Source: JBGSTR01 sp963707135
GTDB lineage: Bacteria; Pseudomonadota; Gammaproteobacteria; Chromatiales; Chromatiaceae
Length of the DNA stretch: 64,000 bases
Assembly: GCA_963707135.1 (NCBI GenBank)
Contig: CAVPOY010000006.1
Location: 1-64,000, forward strand
Direction: 5' to 3'
Shown: one piece after another, positions 1 through 8,804 of the stretch
Layout: each line of letters opens with the position of its first letter
Numbering within the stretch: the stretch's first letter is position 1
Program-made: the position numbers and the translations under genes
The notes under the pieces: generated by a model
Database searches by the model: none
Seen by the model: the letters and a program-made list of their open reading frames with translations, nothing else
What the model was told of the DNA's origin: nothing

Positions 1-2149
1 AGCCATCAGCTCACCAGCGGCCTGGCCTCGGTGGCGGCGAGCTCGGCGTCACGATCTGGCGGAGACCTTCGACGGGCGGGCCATGGGCTGGAGCTACGAG
101 AGCTCGGGCAGCCAGACCGACCGGGCGCTGCTCCAGGAGGCCGAGAGCCTGACCCACCGCTATGCCGAGAGTGGGCTCAGCTCCAGCAGTTCGCCGCGGC
201 CCTCTCCGCGGGCATCGGGGCCTCGAACAAGTCCGACCGGGGCGCCCTGACCGAGGCCATCAAGGGCGTCCTCAGAGGGGGCGGCACCCTCACCGGCACC
301 TACGCCACCAACGAGCAGCTCCAGGACCAGATCGCGGACGACATCGCCCGGCGCGTCTCCAGCGACCGCGACTTCTCCGCGCGCCTGGCCGAGGGGGTCA
401 AGGCGGACCTGCAGTCGGGCGCCCGCAATGTCTTCGCCGAGCGTCTGACCCAGGAGGAGCGCTCGACCCTGCAGGAGCAGGCGACCGACACCCTATCGGC
501 CGCGCGCAGCCTCGAGCGCTCGGAGTCGATGGCCGAGCGCTTCGGCACCCTGGGTAGTTACCGCGCCGTAGAGATCGGCCACGCCGTCGCCGGCGACCCG
601 GCGCTGATGGATCGCATGTACGACCGGCTCGATCGGCTCGGACTCACCGGGGACCACCAGCGCCTCGCCAGCTCCTGGAGCTATGCCGATGTCTTTGCCG
701 ACCCCGCGCAGGCGCGGGCGGCGGCGGGCATGGCGCTGCTCCTGGGCTACGGGGAAGGGGATCGGGTCCTCACCCCGCAGGAGCAGCAGACGGCGCGCGA
801 GGCGGGGTTCGGCATTCTCGCCGACGCCTTCGGTGGACCGCGGCCGCACGGTATCGCGCCCGGACGCAACGCGGACCTGGACGGGCGTGCGCCCCGGCAT
901 GGTGTCGCGGGCGCCGAGGTAGGCAGGGGGAGCCTGAGCGATCCGAGATCAGAAACGGGTGGGTTGCGTCCCGACGTCGCCGATCACCGAGCCTTGACGC
1001 GGGAGCGCTACGATCCGACCGAGGTGGATCGCGCGTATGACCGCCACCGCGGGGATGCAGCGGCATTCGGCGCCGGCGCCAGCCAGGACATGCGTGCGCA
1101 GAAGCGCGACCAGTATGCCCGGCTCATCAAGGAGCAGGCCACGCTGCCACGGCCTTATCCCCAGATCGCTGCGGATGAGATCGGGGGGTTTCTCACCAAG
1201 TTCGCGCAATCGGGCGCATTGGCCAGGGCTGGACTGAGCGGGATCACCGAGAAGTTCGGACAAACACTCGAGCGGACGGGGAGTAAGTTGGAAGCGCTCG
1301 AAGCCGCTGGCAGCGGCTGGGAGGAGGCACGCGAAGCGCTGATCGAGACACGCATGGCCCAGGTGCGCGGATACGGGCTGACCGACGAGCAGATGAGCTA
1401 CTTCAGGGCCGCAAACGAGTCGTTCTTCCCGGCCGGGATCCACGACATGCTGGACACGGAGGCGTCGCGTAGTCGGGAGGAGGCCAGGGCGGCACTGATT
1501 CGGGCCGATGGCGAGACGGGGGAGCACATCGCCGAGCTGTTGACCCGCTCGGCCATCTCCCAGGACGACACCTACTTGCGCACCATTGGCGCCTACAATC
1601 GGGCCAACACCGGGGGCGACCCGGTTTCCCCCCCTCTGAGCCAGCGCAGCGTCTCAGGCGGGCAAGCCGGGGCCTTGCTCGACCTGATCGCCACCCCCGA
1701 GTCCCGCGGCAACTACAACGCCTGGTACGGCAATGCGGGCCAGGACCGGCTGGACCTGGCCGCCCTCACCGTGGACCAGGTGCGCGATCTGCAGGCCGAT
1801 CTGGTGCGAACGAACGGGGGCTCGGCCATCGGGCGGTACCAGCTCCTCGACGAGACCCTCGACGGCCTGGTGGACCGTCTCGGGCTCAGCGGGGCGGAAC
1901 GCTTCACGCCGGCGCTCCAGGATCAGAATGGCCCTGGAGCTGGCCCGGGACGCCGGCATGGAGGATTGGATCGCTGGGAGGGTCAGCGACGAGCGCTTCG
2001 CCGAAAACCTCTCGCAGGTCTGGGCGGGATTGCCCAGAGACGCATCGAACGCGAGCTACTACGAGGGGATCCAAGGCAACCGGGCGACGGTGGACTGGAA
2101 TAGCGTCATTGCCTCCCTTCGTGCAATTCGCGGAGGCCGGGCGTCGTGA
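1..2149 (+). pseudogene. Conjugal transfer TraG-like protein, C-terminal part with lysozyme-like domain, frameshifted, 5' end outside window
   Basis: Long polar, alanine- and glutamine-rich region typical of the C-terminal half of F-type TraG mating-pair/entry-exclusion proteins, open at the left window edge. The reading moves from frame 1 to frame 2 near base 50, back to frame 1 near 165, and to frame 2 near 1927, where one extra base follows LQDQ. Joined, the end reads like a small muramidase: ESRGNYNAWYG, then GSAIGRYQLL, then a conserved helix region ending at the stop at 2147-2149. Such a domain would be expected to act on peptidoglycan in the periplasm. No other transfer gene is visible, so this is the edge of a mobile element or a remnant. 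The TraG assignment rests on composition and recalled resemblance; the lysozyme-like fold is the better supported half. Confidence 0.55.
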
Positions 2150-2178
2150 CGCGCGCGGGACCTCGCTCCGGTCACAGG

Positions 2179-2872
2179 CTAAATGCGGACCGCCGTGCCC
2201 GTGTAGACGGGTCGGGACACCTGCCACTGGGAGCCGTTGGTCTCGTAGGTGCCGGTCGTCAGCCGCGCGTCGACGACAGCGTTCGCTCCAAGCTCCAAGG
2301 CTGCCCTGAGCATCGAGCAAGAGCGCCTCCTGCTCGGCAAGCTCGAAGTCCAATCGTGAGCTCGCCTCGATGTCCGAGATGCCGCGCACCATGCCGAGTG
2401 TCTCCCGCACCTTCTCGTGCGGCAGATGGGTGAAGACTTTGACCTTGGCTTGCAGGGAGTGCAGGGCCTGCGCCATGGCGGGCGGTCTGGGATCGGGGCG
2501 GACGAACCGGCGGATGACCCCTTCGAGGATCACGACCGCCAGCAGGCAACCGGGCTGATGGACGCCGATGCCCTTCCCCGTGATCAACCAGGTCGCCGCA
2601 TCGGCAAGCATGGCGATGGCGATGAGAACCTGAATCGCCCTGAGAACGGATTCGTCCGCAGACATGCCCAGGTTCCGTTCCGCCCAGGCCAAAGATCTGG
2701 GGACCAGCCAGATCAGTGCTTCGACCACCAGTACGATCGCTAATCGCTAGGATGGCATCGCTTGACCGCGGCATCGGTTCTGCCTGAAGAGAGCAAATCG
2801 ATTGCGCCCTTGAAGATCCACAGGGCGAGGACGGCCTCGAACGACCCGGACGATGATCTTTCCGACGGACAT
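2179..2872 (-). pseudogene. Membrane protein with YbjQ-like (UPF0145) C-terminal domain, frameshifted
   Basis: Read on the minus strand from the ATG at 2872, three frames must be joined. The first part gives MSVGKIIVRVV and, after a one-base shift, a hydrophobic stretch (EAVLALWIFKGAIDLL). A second frame, open from a GTG at 2728, carries further hydrophobic stretches (VLRAIQVLIAIAMLADAATW and CLLAVVILEGVI). Near 2320 the frame shifts again to give ALELGANAVVDARL and a stop at 2179-2181. The ELGANAVV segment is characteristic of YbjQ/UPF0145 proteins, whose function is not settled. Joining 2729-2872 to the rest is my inference; the gene could equally start at the GTG at 2728. It converges on the TraG-like remnant. 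Confidence 0.4.
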
Positions 2873-3071
2873 GGCGGCCGACTCCTGGGGCGGTATCGAT
2901 GGTGGCGCAGCGGCCGGCGGGACGCTGACGGATGCCGCGAGCCACCGTCGGGAACGTAGCACAAGGACGGGATTTGGCAAGATGCGCGCGGTGGACGCTT
3001 AAGTTGAGGGCGGGAGTGTATCCACGTGCCCGGCGGTCGCTGGCGGCCTGGCAGGGGTCTGAGTCTCCCCC

Positions 3072-3449
3072 TCAGCAGGGAAGAACCGCCACGTCGTACT
3101 TGGCGATGTCCGGATCCCGGGAGATCAGGGTCAATGCCTCCGCTCTCGCCTGTGCCACCAGCATCCTGTCGAAGGGGTCGCGATGGTGCATCGGAAGGGT
3201 CCGATACACGTTGAGGTGAGAGATGCGGATCGGCATCACCTCGTACCCGGCCTCGGGGATCGAGTCGAAGAAGTCTTCGGGCAGGTCCAGCTTGCCGATC
3301 GACGCCTTGATCGCGCACTCCCAGAGGGAGGCACTGCTGACGACGATCAGGTGGGACGGATCGGCGAGCGCATCTCTCGCCTGCGTGGACAGCGTGCTTG
3401 GCTCGCCGAGCGCCCAGAGCAGGGCATGGGTGTCGACCAGGAAGCGCAT
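3072..3449 (-). CDS. Type II toxin, PIN-domain ribonuclease (VapC-like)
   Basis: A 125-residue PIN-domain protein. It opens with MRFLVDTHALLWAL (first acidic metal ligand), has a conserved glutamate in SLWECAIK, and ends with HHRDPFDRMLVAQA and LISRDPDI, which carry the later acidic residues. PIN toxins are Mg-dependent endoribonucleases that cut tRNA or rRNA. It starts two bases after the stop of the upstream antitoxin gene, the usual antitoxin-first arrangement, so the two are probably co-transcribed. The DTHALLWAL opening is typical of PIN partners of Phd/YefM antitoxins. Nothing looks broken. Confidence 0.9.
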   Translation of the reverse strand: MRFLVDTHALLWALGEPSTLSTQARDALADPSHLIVVSSASLWECAIKASIGKLDLPEDFFDSIPEAGYEVMPIRISHLNVYRTLPMHHRDPFDRMLVAQARAEALTLISRDPDIAKYDVAVLPC

Positions 3450-3451
3450 GC

Positions 3452-3691
3452 TCAGTCGCTCATCCCGAGATCGCGGGCGATGTCCTCTGGCCAGACATCG
3501 AAGTCCTCGGCGATGCGGATTCGGCCCTCGAAGAGCCCCAGGCGACGGTTCGCGGCCCCTGGCTCGTACCGTGTGATCCGTGCGACGGGGTGCCCCATGC
3601 GGGTGACGATGATCTCCTCGCCGCGACTCGCCCGCTCGACGACCTCGGAAAACTTCGCCTTGGCTTCAGTGAGGTTCAGGATTGCGGACAT
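3452..3691 (-). CDS. Type II antitoxin, Phd/YefM family
   Basis: A 79-residue protein whose N-terminus, MSAILNLTEAKAKFSEVVER, followed by GEEIIVTRMGHPVARI, matches Phd/YefM antitoxins: a small DNA-binding dimer followed by a C-terminal tail (EDFDVWPEDIARDLG) expected to occupy the toxin active site. It lies directly upstream of the PIN toxin on the minus strand. Antitoxins of this family autorepress by binding palindromes at their promoter, and a repeat/palindrome cluster lies 15-45 bases upstream of the start codon. Confidence 0.88.
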   Translation of the reverse strand: MSAILNLTEAKAKFSEVVERASRGEEIIVTRMGHPVARITRYEPGAANRRLGLFEGRIRIAEDFDVWPEDIARDLGMSD

Positions 3692-3703
3692 CTTAGCTGC
3701 GAA

Positions 3704-3736
3704 ATAGTCAGACCTAGTCAGACTATAGTCGTCTGC
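3704..3736. promoter_or_regulatory. Putative Phd operator/promoter upstream of the toxin-antitoxin pair
   Basis: The sequence holds two copies of AGTCAGAC followed by the perfect 10-base palindrome GACTATAGTC at 3721-3730. On the minus strand TATAGT could serve as a -10 element. Position just upstream of the antitoxin ATG fits an autoregulatory site. No footprint-level evidence is possible from sequence alone. Confidence 0.5.
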
Positions 3737-3847
3737 GAAGTCCAGCTCAATACTGCTGTGTGAAGTTTCAAATCGCAGCGCGAAACGATCGCCGTCTTCT
3801 GTCCCTTTTGGGGCTGGCTTTCCGTCCCGTCACGTCGCGAGGTAGCC

Positions 3848-4012
3848 ATGCGTCTGGCAGAGCGTCTCATCTGGGCGTTGCTCATCGTCGTCGTCGATGT
3901 CGCGGCCTTTGCGGTGCCGCTCGCGGCGCTGCTGATCGCATACGTCCTGCTCGCCCGGCCGGCGTGGTTTCGGGAGTGGGTGGGGCGGCTATACGACGAG
4001 GCGCCGCGGTAG
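3848..4012 (+). CDS. Small integral membrane protein (54 aa)
   Basis: Short gene starting at an ATG preceded by GAGG seven bases upstream. The peptide has one long hydrophobic segment (about residues 7-36, including LIWALLIVVVDVAAFAVPLA), long enough for one or two membrane passes, followed by a charged tail with WFREWVGRLYDEAPR. It has no recognisable enzyme motif. The clean hydrophobic core, good ribosome-binding site and charged cytoplasmic-like tail argue for a real gene. It stands alone between the toxin-antitoxin pair and a broken hydrolase. Confidence 0.55.
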   Translation: MRLAERLIWALLIVVVDVAAFAVPLAALLIAYVLLARPAWFREWVGRLYDEAPR

Positions 4013-4153
4013 GCGGGCGCCGGGAAAGATCGAAGTCTTCGCCTGGGGCGAGGCTTTAGCGCAAGACGAGGTCGGCACATTCACGCCGTCCTGAATGTCT
4101 GAGTGCCCCGTGAACGGAGTCAAGCGCCATCACCCGCGGGCGCGCCGAGCGCG

Positions 4154-4600
4154 TTGCGGTGTTTGGCCACTCCGTCGGCGCCGGTGCGGTCCTGTTCGAA
4201 GCGCCTCATGCAATAGCGACATCGCCGCGGTGATCAGCATCGCGACATGAGCCCCACCGGCCCTGGTAGACGCGGCTCTACTTGCACCGCCTGCGTCTAC
4301 CGCACGCCATCACCGGCCTGGTGATCCGCTACGTTGAGTGGCTGATCGGATACCGCCTCGAAGCCATCGCTCCGATCAACACCGGGTGCCGGATCGCCTG
4401 TCCGGTCCTGCTGGTGCACGGGCGGGACGATGAGACCGTCCCAGTGGACGACGCGCGTCGCATTGCGGCCCGGTGCCACGCGTCCCGAGGTGCGCCTTCT
4501 GGTGATCCCCGGAGCGGGACACGGCTCCACGGACCAGATCCAAGGATATGGCGGGGGATCGCTGCGCTTTCTCGACGCGAGCTGGGCGGCGCCTGCCTGA
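4154..4600 (+). pseudogene. Alpha/beta hydrolase remnant (serine hydrolase/dipeptidyl-peptidase-like), multiply frameshifted
   Basis: The nucleophile elbow VAVFGHSVGAGAVLFEA is readable from about 4154; the frame then breaks, and SDIAAVISIAT lies in another frame. From about 4285 a third stretch reads LVIRYVEWLIGYRLEAIAPI and CPVLLVHGRDDETVPVDDAR, containing the strand and acidic residue typical of the fold. After another shift near 4485 the end reads VRLLVIPGAGHGSTD with the catalytic histidine, and a stop at 4598-4600. All three triad regions are therefore recognisable, but no single frame encodes them and the N-terminus is missing. Confidence 0.7.
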
Positions 4601-5062
4601 CCCAGCATCCATGAGCCCCGCCTGAAGGATGGCATCTGCCTGGTTCTACGCGATTGCTGGAACGCGGCGGTACGACCCCGGACCAGTTGCGTGGTATCGG
4701 CCCGGGGACACCAGGTCCTTTCGGGGAGAAGACACACAGGGAAGTCCGTGGCTTCGATTCTCGTACGCCGGAGGGGCTGCCACCGACGCCTGTGAGAATC
4801 AGTAGGTCGCCGTGGTAGGAAGCGGACACCGGATCTACCGTTGCGGGCGCGGCCTATGACCTACGAACTGCCGCTCAACCTCGGCCTGTCCGGGGGCGGC
4901 ATTACGCGCACAGCGGGCTGTCGGCATTCTTCGTGGCGCTGGCCCCAATTCGCTGTTTGCTTATGGAACAGCTCAAAAAATAAACGCATGGCTGCCTGAG
5001 CCCGATGGCGGGCACATGGGACGACAGAATGGTTTCGACTTTAGATCGCGCGCCGCGGATCA
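4601..5062. other. No gene recognised
   Basis: About 460 bases between the hydrolase remnant and the end of the AsmA-like gene. I see no conserved protein fragment, RNA gene or convincing terminator. A short stretch near 4915-4983 reads SGLSAFFVALAPIRCLLMEQ in one frame and may be a gene scrap, but I cannot assign it. Confidence 0.4.
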
Positions 5063-8000
5063 CTAGAGATCCTCGTTCAGGAAAGGATTCACGAACCCGT
5101 TTGGCGCTTTCTCGGCGTTGGGTGAAGAGCCCGGAGGTCGGTCTGGCGCCACGGCTCTGCGCTCCGGCTGGGGCGCAGCTGGCTTCCCGAGGCCGTTGGC
5201 GTTCGTCGCGGCGGAGCCTTGCTTGATCGCTTCAAGGCGCTTTAATACCAAAGTGGGCTTACCCGGCGTGTAGGCATCGAACCTGCCGCGCGCGCCGCTG
5301 ACATGAAACTGCCTATCCGTTCCCCGCAGCTCCAGAGCGCCGGTCAGATCGTGCCAACGCACGTAGAGCATTCCTTCTCGACCGCCGGCATCGGCTTGGC
5401 CCTTTGCTCCGATGCTGATCCGCTCGCTGCCGAGAAAGAAGTCCGACAGGACGGCGCGCTTGCTATCCAGGATTAGCTTCAGGTGTCCGCCCAGATCTTC
5501 TATCGTAAGCAGATTGTCGATCCAGCCGTGTTCCCCTCGCGCATTGTCCAGCAGGGCGATAAACGGCCGGGTGTCCTTGATGGCAACGCCCGCGCTCATG
5601 TTCAGCTGCATGGGTTTGTGCCACAGCACCTCCGTCTTCTCGAGCTGCAGCCGTGCATGCCAGCTCGGCTCCCGTGACGAGCGGATCTTTCCGATCACCT
5701 GAAAGTCATCGAGCACCACGGAAGAACCCGTGATGTCGAACCGCATCGTCTCTGCCGAGCCGTCGCGCACCTGCAGGTCGAGCCGCAGGTTCCCGTAGAG
5801 TTCTTCCCCATCCAAGGCCACTCGGACGCCATCGGCAACCAACAGCAGCTCGCCCGCCGTGCCGTGAGGCTTGAACCGCAGGTCTCCGACTAGGCTTGCT
5901 TCGCCGGAGATCAGCGACAACGGCACATTTGCCGGTAAATAGGCGTTGTAGCTGCTCATGTCCTGCACCCGAGCCGAATGGATCTTCAAGGTCACATCCG
6001 CTGCGCCCCCAGAACCAGCAAGGGGCTCTGTTACCAGTATCTCGGCGTCCATGCGCACCCCCCCGATGCTCGGCTCCGGCTCGTCGCGCCGGCGCATGCG
6101 CGCGTCCTCAAAGGCGACGTCAAGGCGCATCCGCGGCCGCCTGCCGCCCTTCTCCAGACGCAATGTCGCCGTCCCCGAGCCGTCCACTCGATGCTCTAGT
6201 AGGGCCAGCGATAACGCCTCGCGGGGAACCTTCAGCGTCGTACCTACGGTGGGCCGGCCTTTGCCGAGGACGATCGCAGCATCGAGTTCGGCCGAGCCGG
6301 TCAGGCTCAGGTCCAGCGGGCGGTTCAGCAGCTCGGCAATCCAGTCCAGCCGAGAGACGGTCACAGTGGCCGACAGGTGACCGTCAGCAGTGCCAAGCAG
6401 GGCACCAAAGCCCTGGTTTTCCAGAACCTTGGCCACCGAGGGGACGGTGGCGCCAGCGGCGCCCTCCGTCAACGTGGGCAGGGTGAGGGCGCCCTCGGAA
6501 ATTTTCACCGCTGCCTTCCAGGGCTCTGCATGGTGCGGTTCGGCTGCCCGCTTGGTCTGGCCTGCAGCCCTGACCTCGGCATCGTCGATCCGCAGAGAGC
6601 TTCCGTCGAGATGCAGTGTTGCACCGGCGGCCTCGTCGACTCTGGCTCTGAGTTGAAGCAGCAGATCGGCGGTCCCGTGGTGGTCCCTGTAGCGCAGATC
6701 GGCCTTGTGTGAGGCTAGGTCCAGGTCCAGGGACAGCATCTCCGACGCGACCTCGATCTCCCCGCTGACGGTGCCGGTGCCGCCCAATAGCTCCAGGCCC
6801 CATGAATCGGGGAAAAGGCGGTTGTAGACGGCGAGGTCGGCGACCTGCATCGAGGGGATGCGGAGCAAGAGATTCAGTTTGACTTCCGACAGCAGCTCCT
6901 CGGCCCTCACCGCGCTCGAGGTGGTGGTCGGATCGGTTTCCGCCGCATGCAGCTGCGCTGTCAGCCCTCGGCCCGTGAACAGCAACTGCGGCGCGTCCGC
7001 ACCCGCAACCCCGTGCGGTCCCGGCGCGTTGTGCACCTGGCCCTGCACCTGGTCGAAGCGGACGATCAGGTCGGCTTGTGCCTCATCCGCGGGGTCTACC
7101 GAGAACTCGACCGAGCCGTCACCGCTGAAGTGGTAAGCGCCCAGGTCCATCACCAGCTCGCTGGCCTCGACCACCAGATCGGTGCCGCTCAGTGCCTCGC
7201 CGCTGGAGAGCACCGCACGGCCGTGCAGGCGACCTCGCCCGCTGCTTAGCCCCAACTTGTCCAAGATCGGTATGAGGAGCGCTAGGAAGTCCAGGTTCTC
7301 TACCGGCAGGTCGATCGCGGCGTCCAGGTCCCCCAGGCGGAGGAACTGCAGCCCCTGCGTGTCGGAGAGCCTGAACGGCGGGATATCGATCTCACCTATG
7401 GCTGAGGCACTGCCAGTCACGGGCTCGTCCGGGCCGACCTTCAGCGATGTCAGCTCCAGGTCCAACGCGCCGCCGGCGAGGCCGATGCGTCCGGCCTTGG
7501 TGTCCAGACGGAGGCTGCCCCGGATCTCTCCGGTAGCGGCGGCGCGCATGTGGGAGACCCAGAAGGTGTGCTCTCCCTTGATATGAATGTCGTCAATCTC
7601 CAGCACCAGCGAGCTGTGTTCGTCATCCGGTACTGGCTCCGCCGGGGCGCTCGGATCGCGATTGCGGATCACTGGATAGAAGCGGGAAAGGGCATCGGCC
7701 GGGTCGGCCTCGTCGGCTTGCGGATCGGTGGCAAGCGTGGACTTGGGCTTCGACCGCGGACGTAGCCTCAGATCGGTGTCCACCAGATCCAAGTCGTGCA
7801 CCCGGATCTCGCCCCGCAGCAGCGGAAGGAGCGATACCGACGCCGCCGCGCGAGCCGCGTCTAGCTGCCATTGCTCGGTTGGCGTCTGGCCGTCCGCCGC
7901 GACTCCAGTCAGCTCGACCCGTAACGGAAAGAGGCTCCAGGCGCGCTGCCAGGTCAGCTGAAACCTCTCTGGCTGCATGTGATTCAGGTAAGTGCGGGTC

Positions 8001-8098
8001 GCCTGTAAACTCAATGCCGTGTTGACGGCGACCAGATAGATCGCGGACAACACCAACATGGAGAGAGCCAATCGATAGATGACTTTGCGCATCGGCAT
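5063..8098 (-). CDS. Large AsmA/TamB-like periplasmic repeat protein (1011 aa), single N-terminal anchor
   Basis: An intact 1011-residue gene. Residues about 5-28 form one hydrophobic segment (YRLALSMLVLSAIYLVAVNT), then the protein is a long run of short alternating hydrophobic strands with many LxLxxL, GxLR and LDGSSLRI-type patterns and no catalytic motif. This is the look of the AsmA/YhdP/TamB/DUF748 group, which form hydrophobic grooves spanning the periplasm and move phospholipid to the outer membrane. The last ~60 residues are a proline/alanine-rich tail. The exact subfamily is not clear to me. It is monocistronic here; an IS remnant lies about 100 bases upstream of its start. A separate TamA-TamB pair at 34-40 kb makes a dedicated TamB role unlikely. 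Confidence 0.65.
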   Translation of the reverse strand: MPMRKVIYRLALSMLVLSAIYLVAVNTALSLQATRTYLNHMQPERFQLTWQRAWSLFPLRVELTGVAADGQTPTEQWQLDAARAAASVSLLPLLRGEIRVHDLDLVDTDLRLRPRSKPKSTLATDPQADEADPADALSRFYPVIRNRDPSAPAEPVPDDEHSSLVLEIDDIHIKGEHTFWVSHMRAAATGEIRGSLRLDTKAGRIGLAGGALDLELTSLKVGPDEPVTGSASAIGEIDIPPFRLSDTQGLQFLRLGDLDAAIDLPVENLDFLALLIPILDKLGLSSGRGRLHGRAVLSSGEALSGTDLVVEASELVMDLGAYHFSGDGSVEFSVDPADEAQADLIVRFDQVQGQVHNAPGPHGVAGADAPQLLFTGRGLTAQLHAAETDPTTTSSAVRAEELLSEVKLNLLLRIPSMQVADLAVYNRLFPDSWGLELLGGTGTVSGEIEVASEMLSLDLDLASHKADLRYRDHHGTADLLLQLRARVDEAAGATLHLDGSSLRIDDAEVRAAGQTKRAAEPHHAEPWKAAVKISEGALTLPTLTEGAAGATVPSVAKVLENQGFGALLGTADGHLSATVTVSRLDWIAELLNRPLDLSLTGSAELDAAIVLGKGRPTVGTTLKVPREALSLALLEHRVDGSGTATLRLEKGGRRPRMRLDVAFEDARMRRRDEPEPSIGGVRMDAEILVTEPLAGSGGAADVTLKIHSARVQDMSSYNAYLPANVPLSLISGEASLVGDLRFKPHGTAGELLLVADGVRVALDGEELYGNLRLDLQVRDGSAETMRFDITGSSVVLDDFQVIGKIRSSREPSWHARLQLEKTEVLWHKPMQLNMSAGVAIKDTRPFIALLDNARGEHGWIDNLLTIEDLGGHLKLILDSKRAVLSDFFLGSERISIGAKGQADAGGREGMLYVRWHDLTGALELRGTDRQFHVSGARGRFDAYTPGKPTLVLKRLEAIKQGSAATNANGLGKPAAPQPERRAVAPDRPPGSSPNAEKAPNGFVNPFLNEDL

Positions 8099-8197
8099 AC
8101 CGAGGATTAGGTCGAGGACCGGTCCGGAACGGCGGTTAGTGTCCCAGCGCCGACGTTGAATCTGGGGCAGTGTTCAATGTCTGCTACTCGGATTCAA

Positions 8198-8639
8198 CCC
8201 ATCCCGTTACACACAACTCATAAGCCATGAGCCTCTCTGGCGAATTTGATCCCGGCGGCGAAGTCCATGACGCGCTGAAGACCGAGCCAGATGGTCTTCA
8301 CGCCGGGCTCCCCGTCGCCTTTGCGTCCCAGGAAGCCGCCCAGTTGGGCGATCAGGCGCAGGACCGCGTTGAGCCGCGGGGGCGCTGTGGGCAAGGGTTT
8401 CTTGGCGAGGATGTAAGCGGCCTGCCACTCCTCGGGTTCGAGCAGGAGGGCGGCGTCCAGATCGGGTACGGTGCGCCCCAAGCGCATCAGCCGGGCGATG
8501 CGCCAGGCGACCACCAGGAACAGGGCCAGGGCGCGCTCAATCCGTTGCATGGTCGCCAGTTGCAGTGCCTCGACACGGCAGCCTTCCTTCAGCACCAAGA
8601 ACAGCCGCTCGATCTTAAAGTTGTGTGTAATGGGATGGG
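8198..8639. mobile_element. Internally deleted IS4-type element with matched inverted ends (442 bp)
   Basis: The ends are inverted repeats: the 20 bases at 8198-8217 match the reverse complement of 8620-8639 with one mismatch (CCCATCCC at both outer ends, ACACACAAC inside). Between them lies only the C-terminal part of an IS4-type transposase on the minus strand. The inner end of the right repeat runs directly into mid-transposase sequence, so most of the gene was removed while a terminal repeat remained at both ends. No clear target duplication is visible in the flanks. Confidence 0.7.
8218..8625 (-). pseudogene. IS4-family transposase, C-terminal fragment
   Basis: On the minus strand the reading begins at NFKIERLFLVLKEGCRVE, the family's conserved glutamate (YREK-like) region, and continues through ALALFLVVAWRIARLMRLGR, PDLDAALLLEPEEWQAAY and IAQLGGFLGRKGDGEPGVKT to the C-terminus. 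The acidic residues earlier in the DDE core are absent, so it cannot be an active transposase. It fills the element described at the same place. Confidence 0.85.
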
Positions 8640-8804
8640 CTGAGTGTCTCGTCTTTCCCTGGTGCCGTCACTCGGGTTTCAGTCTGCGACCGGGCGGTAC
8701 CCGCCAATTGGGAGCACTCGGGTACCGGGACGAGCCGGCACTTGCGGTCCAAGAGCAATCACCCGCGAGCTGGCATTGAGCGGCCGGACCGCGCTGCCTG
8801 CGCA

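Noticed and set aside
4855..4983. Possible gene scrap (SGLSAFFVALAPIRCLLMEQ)
   Set aside because: Too short and without a recognisable family to be listed as a gene.
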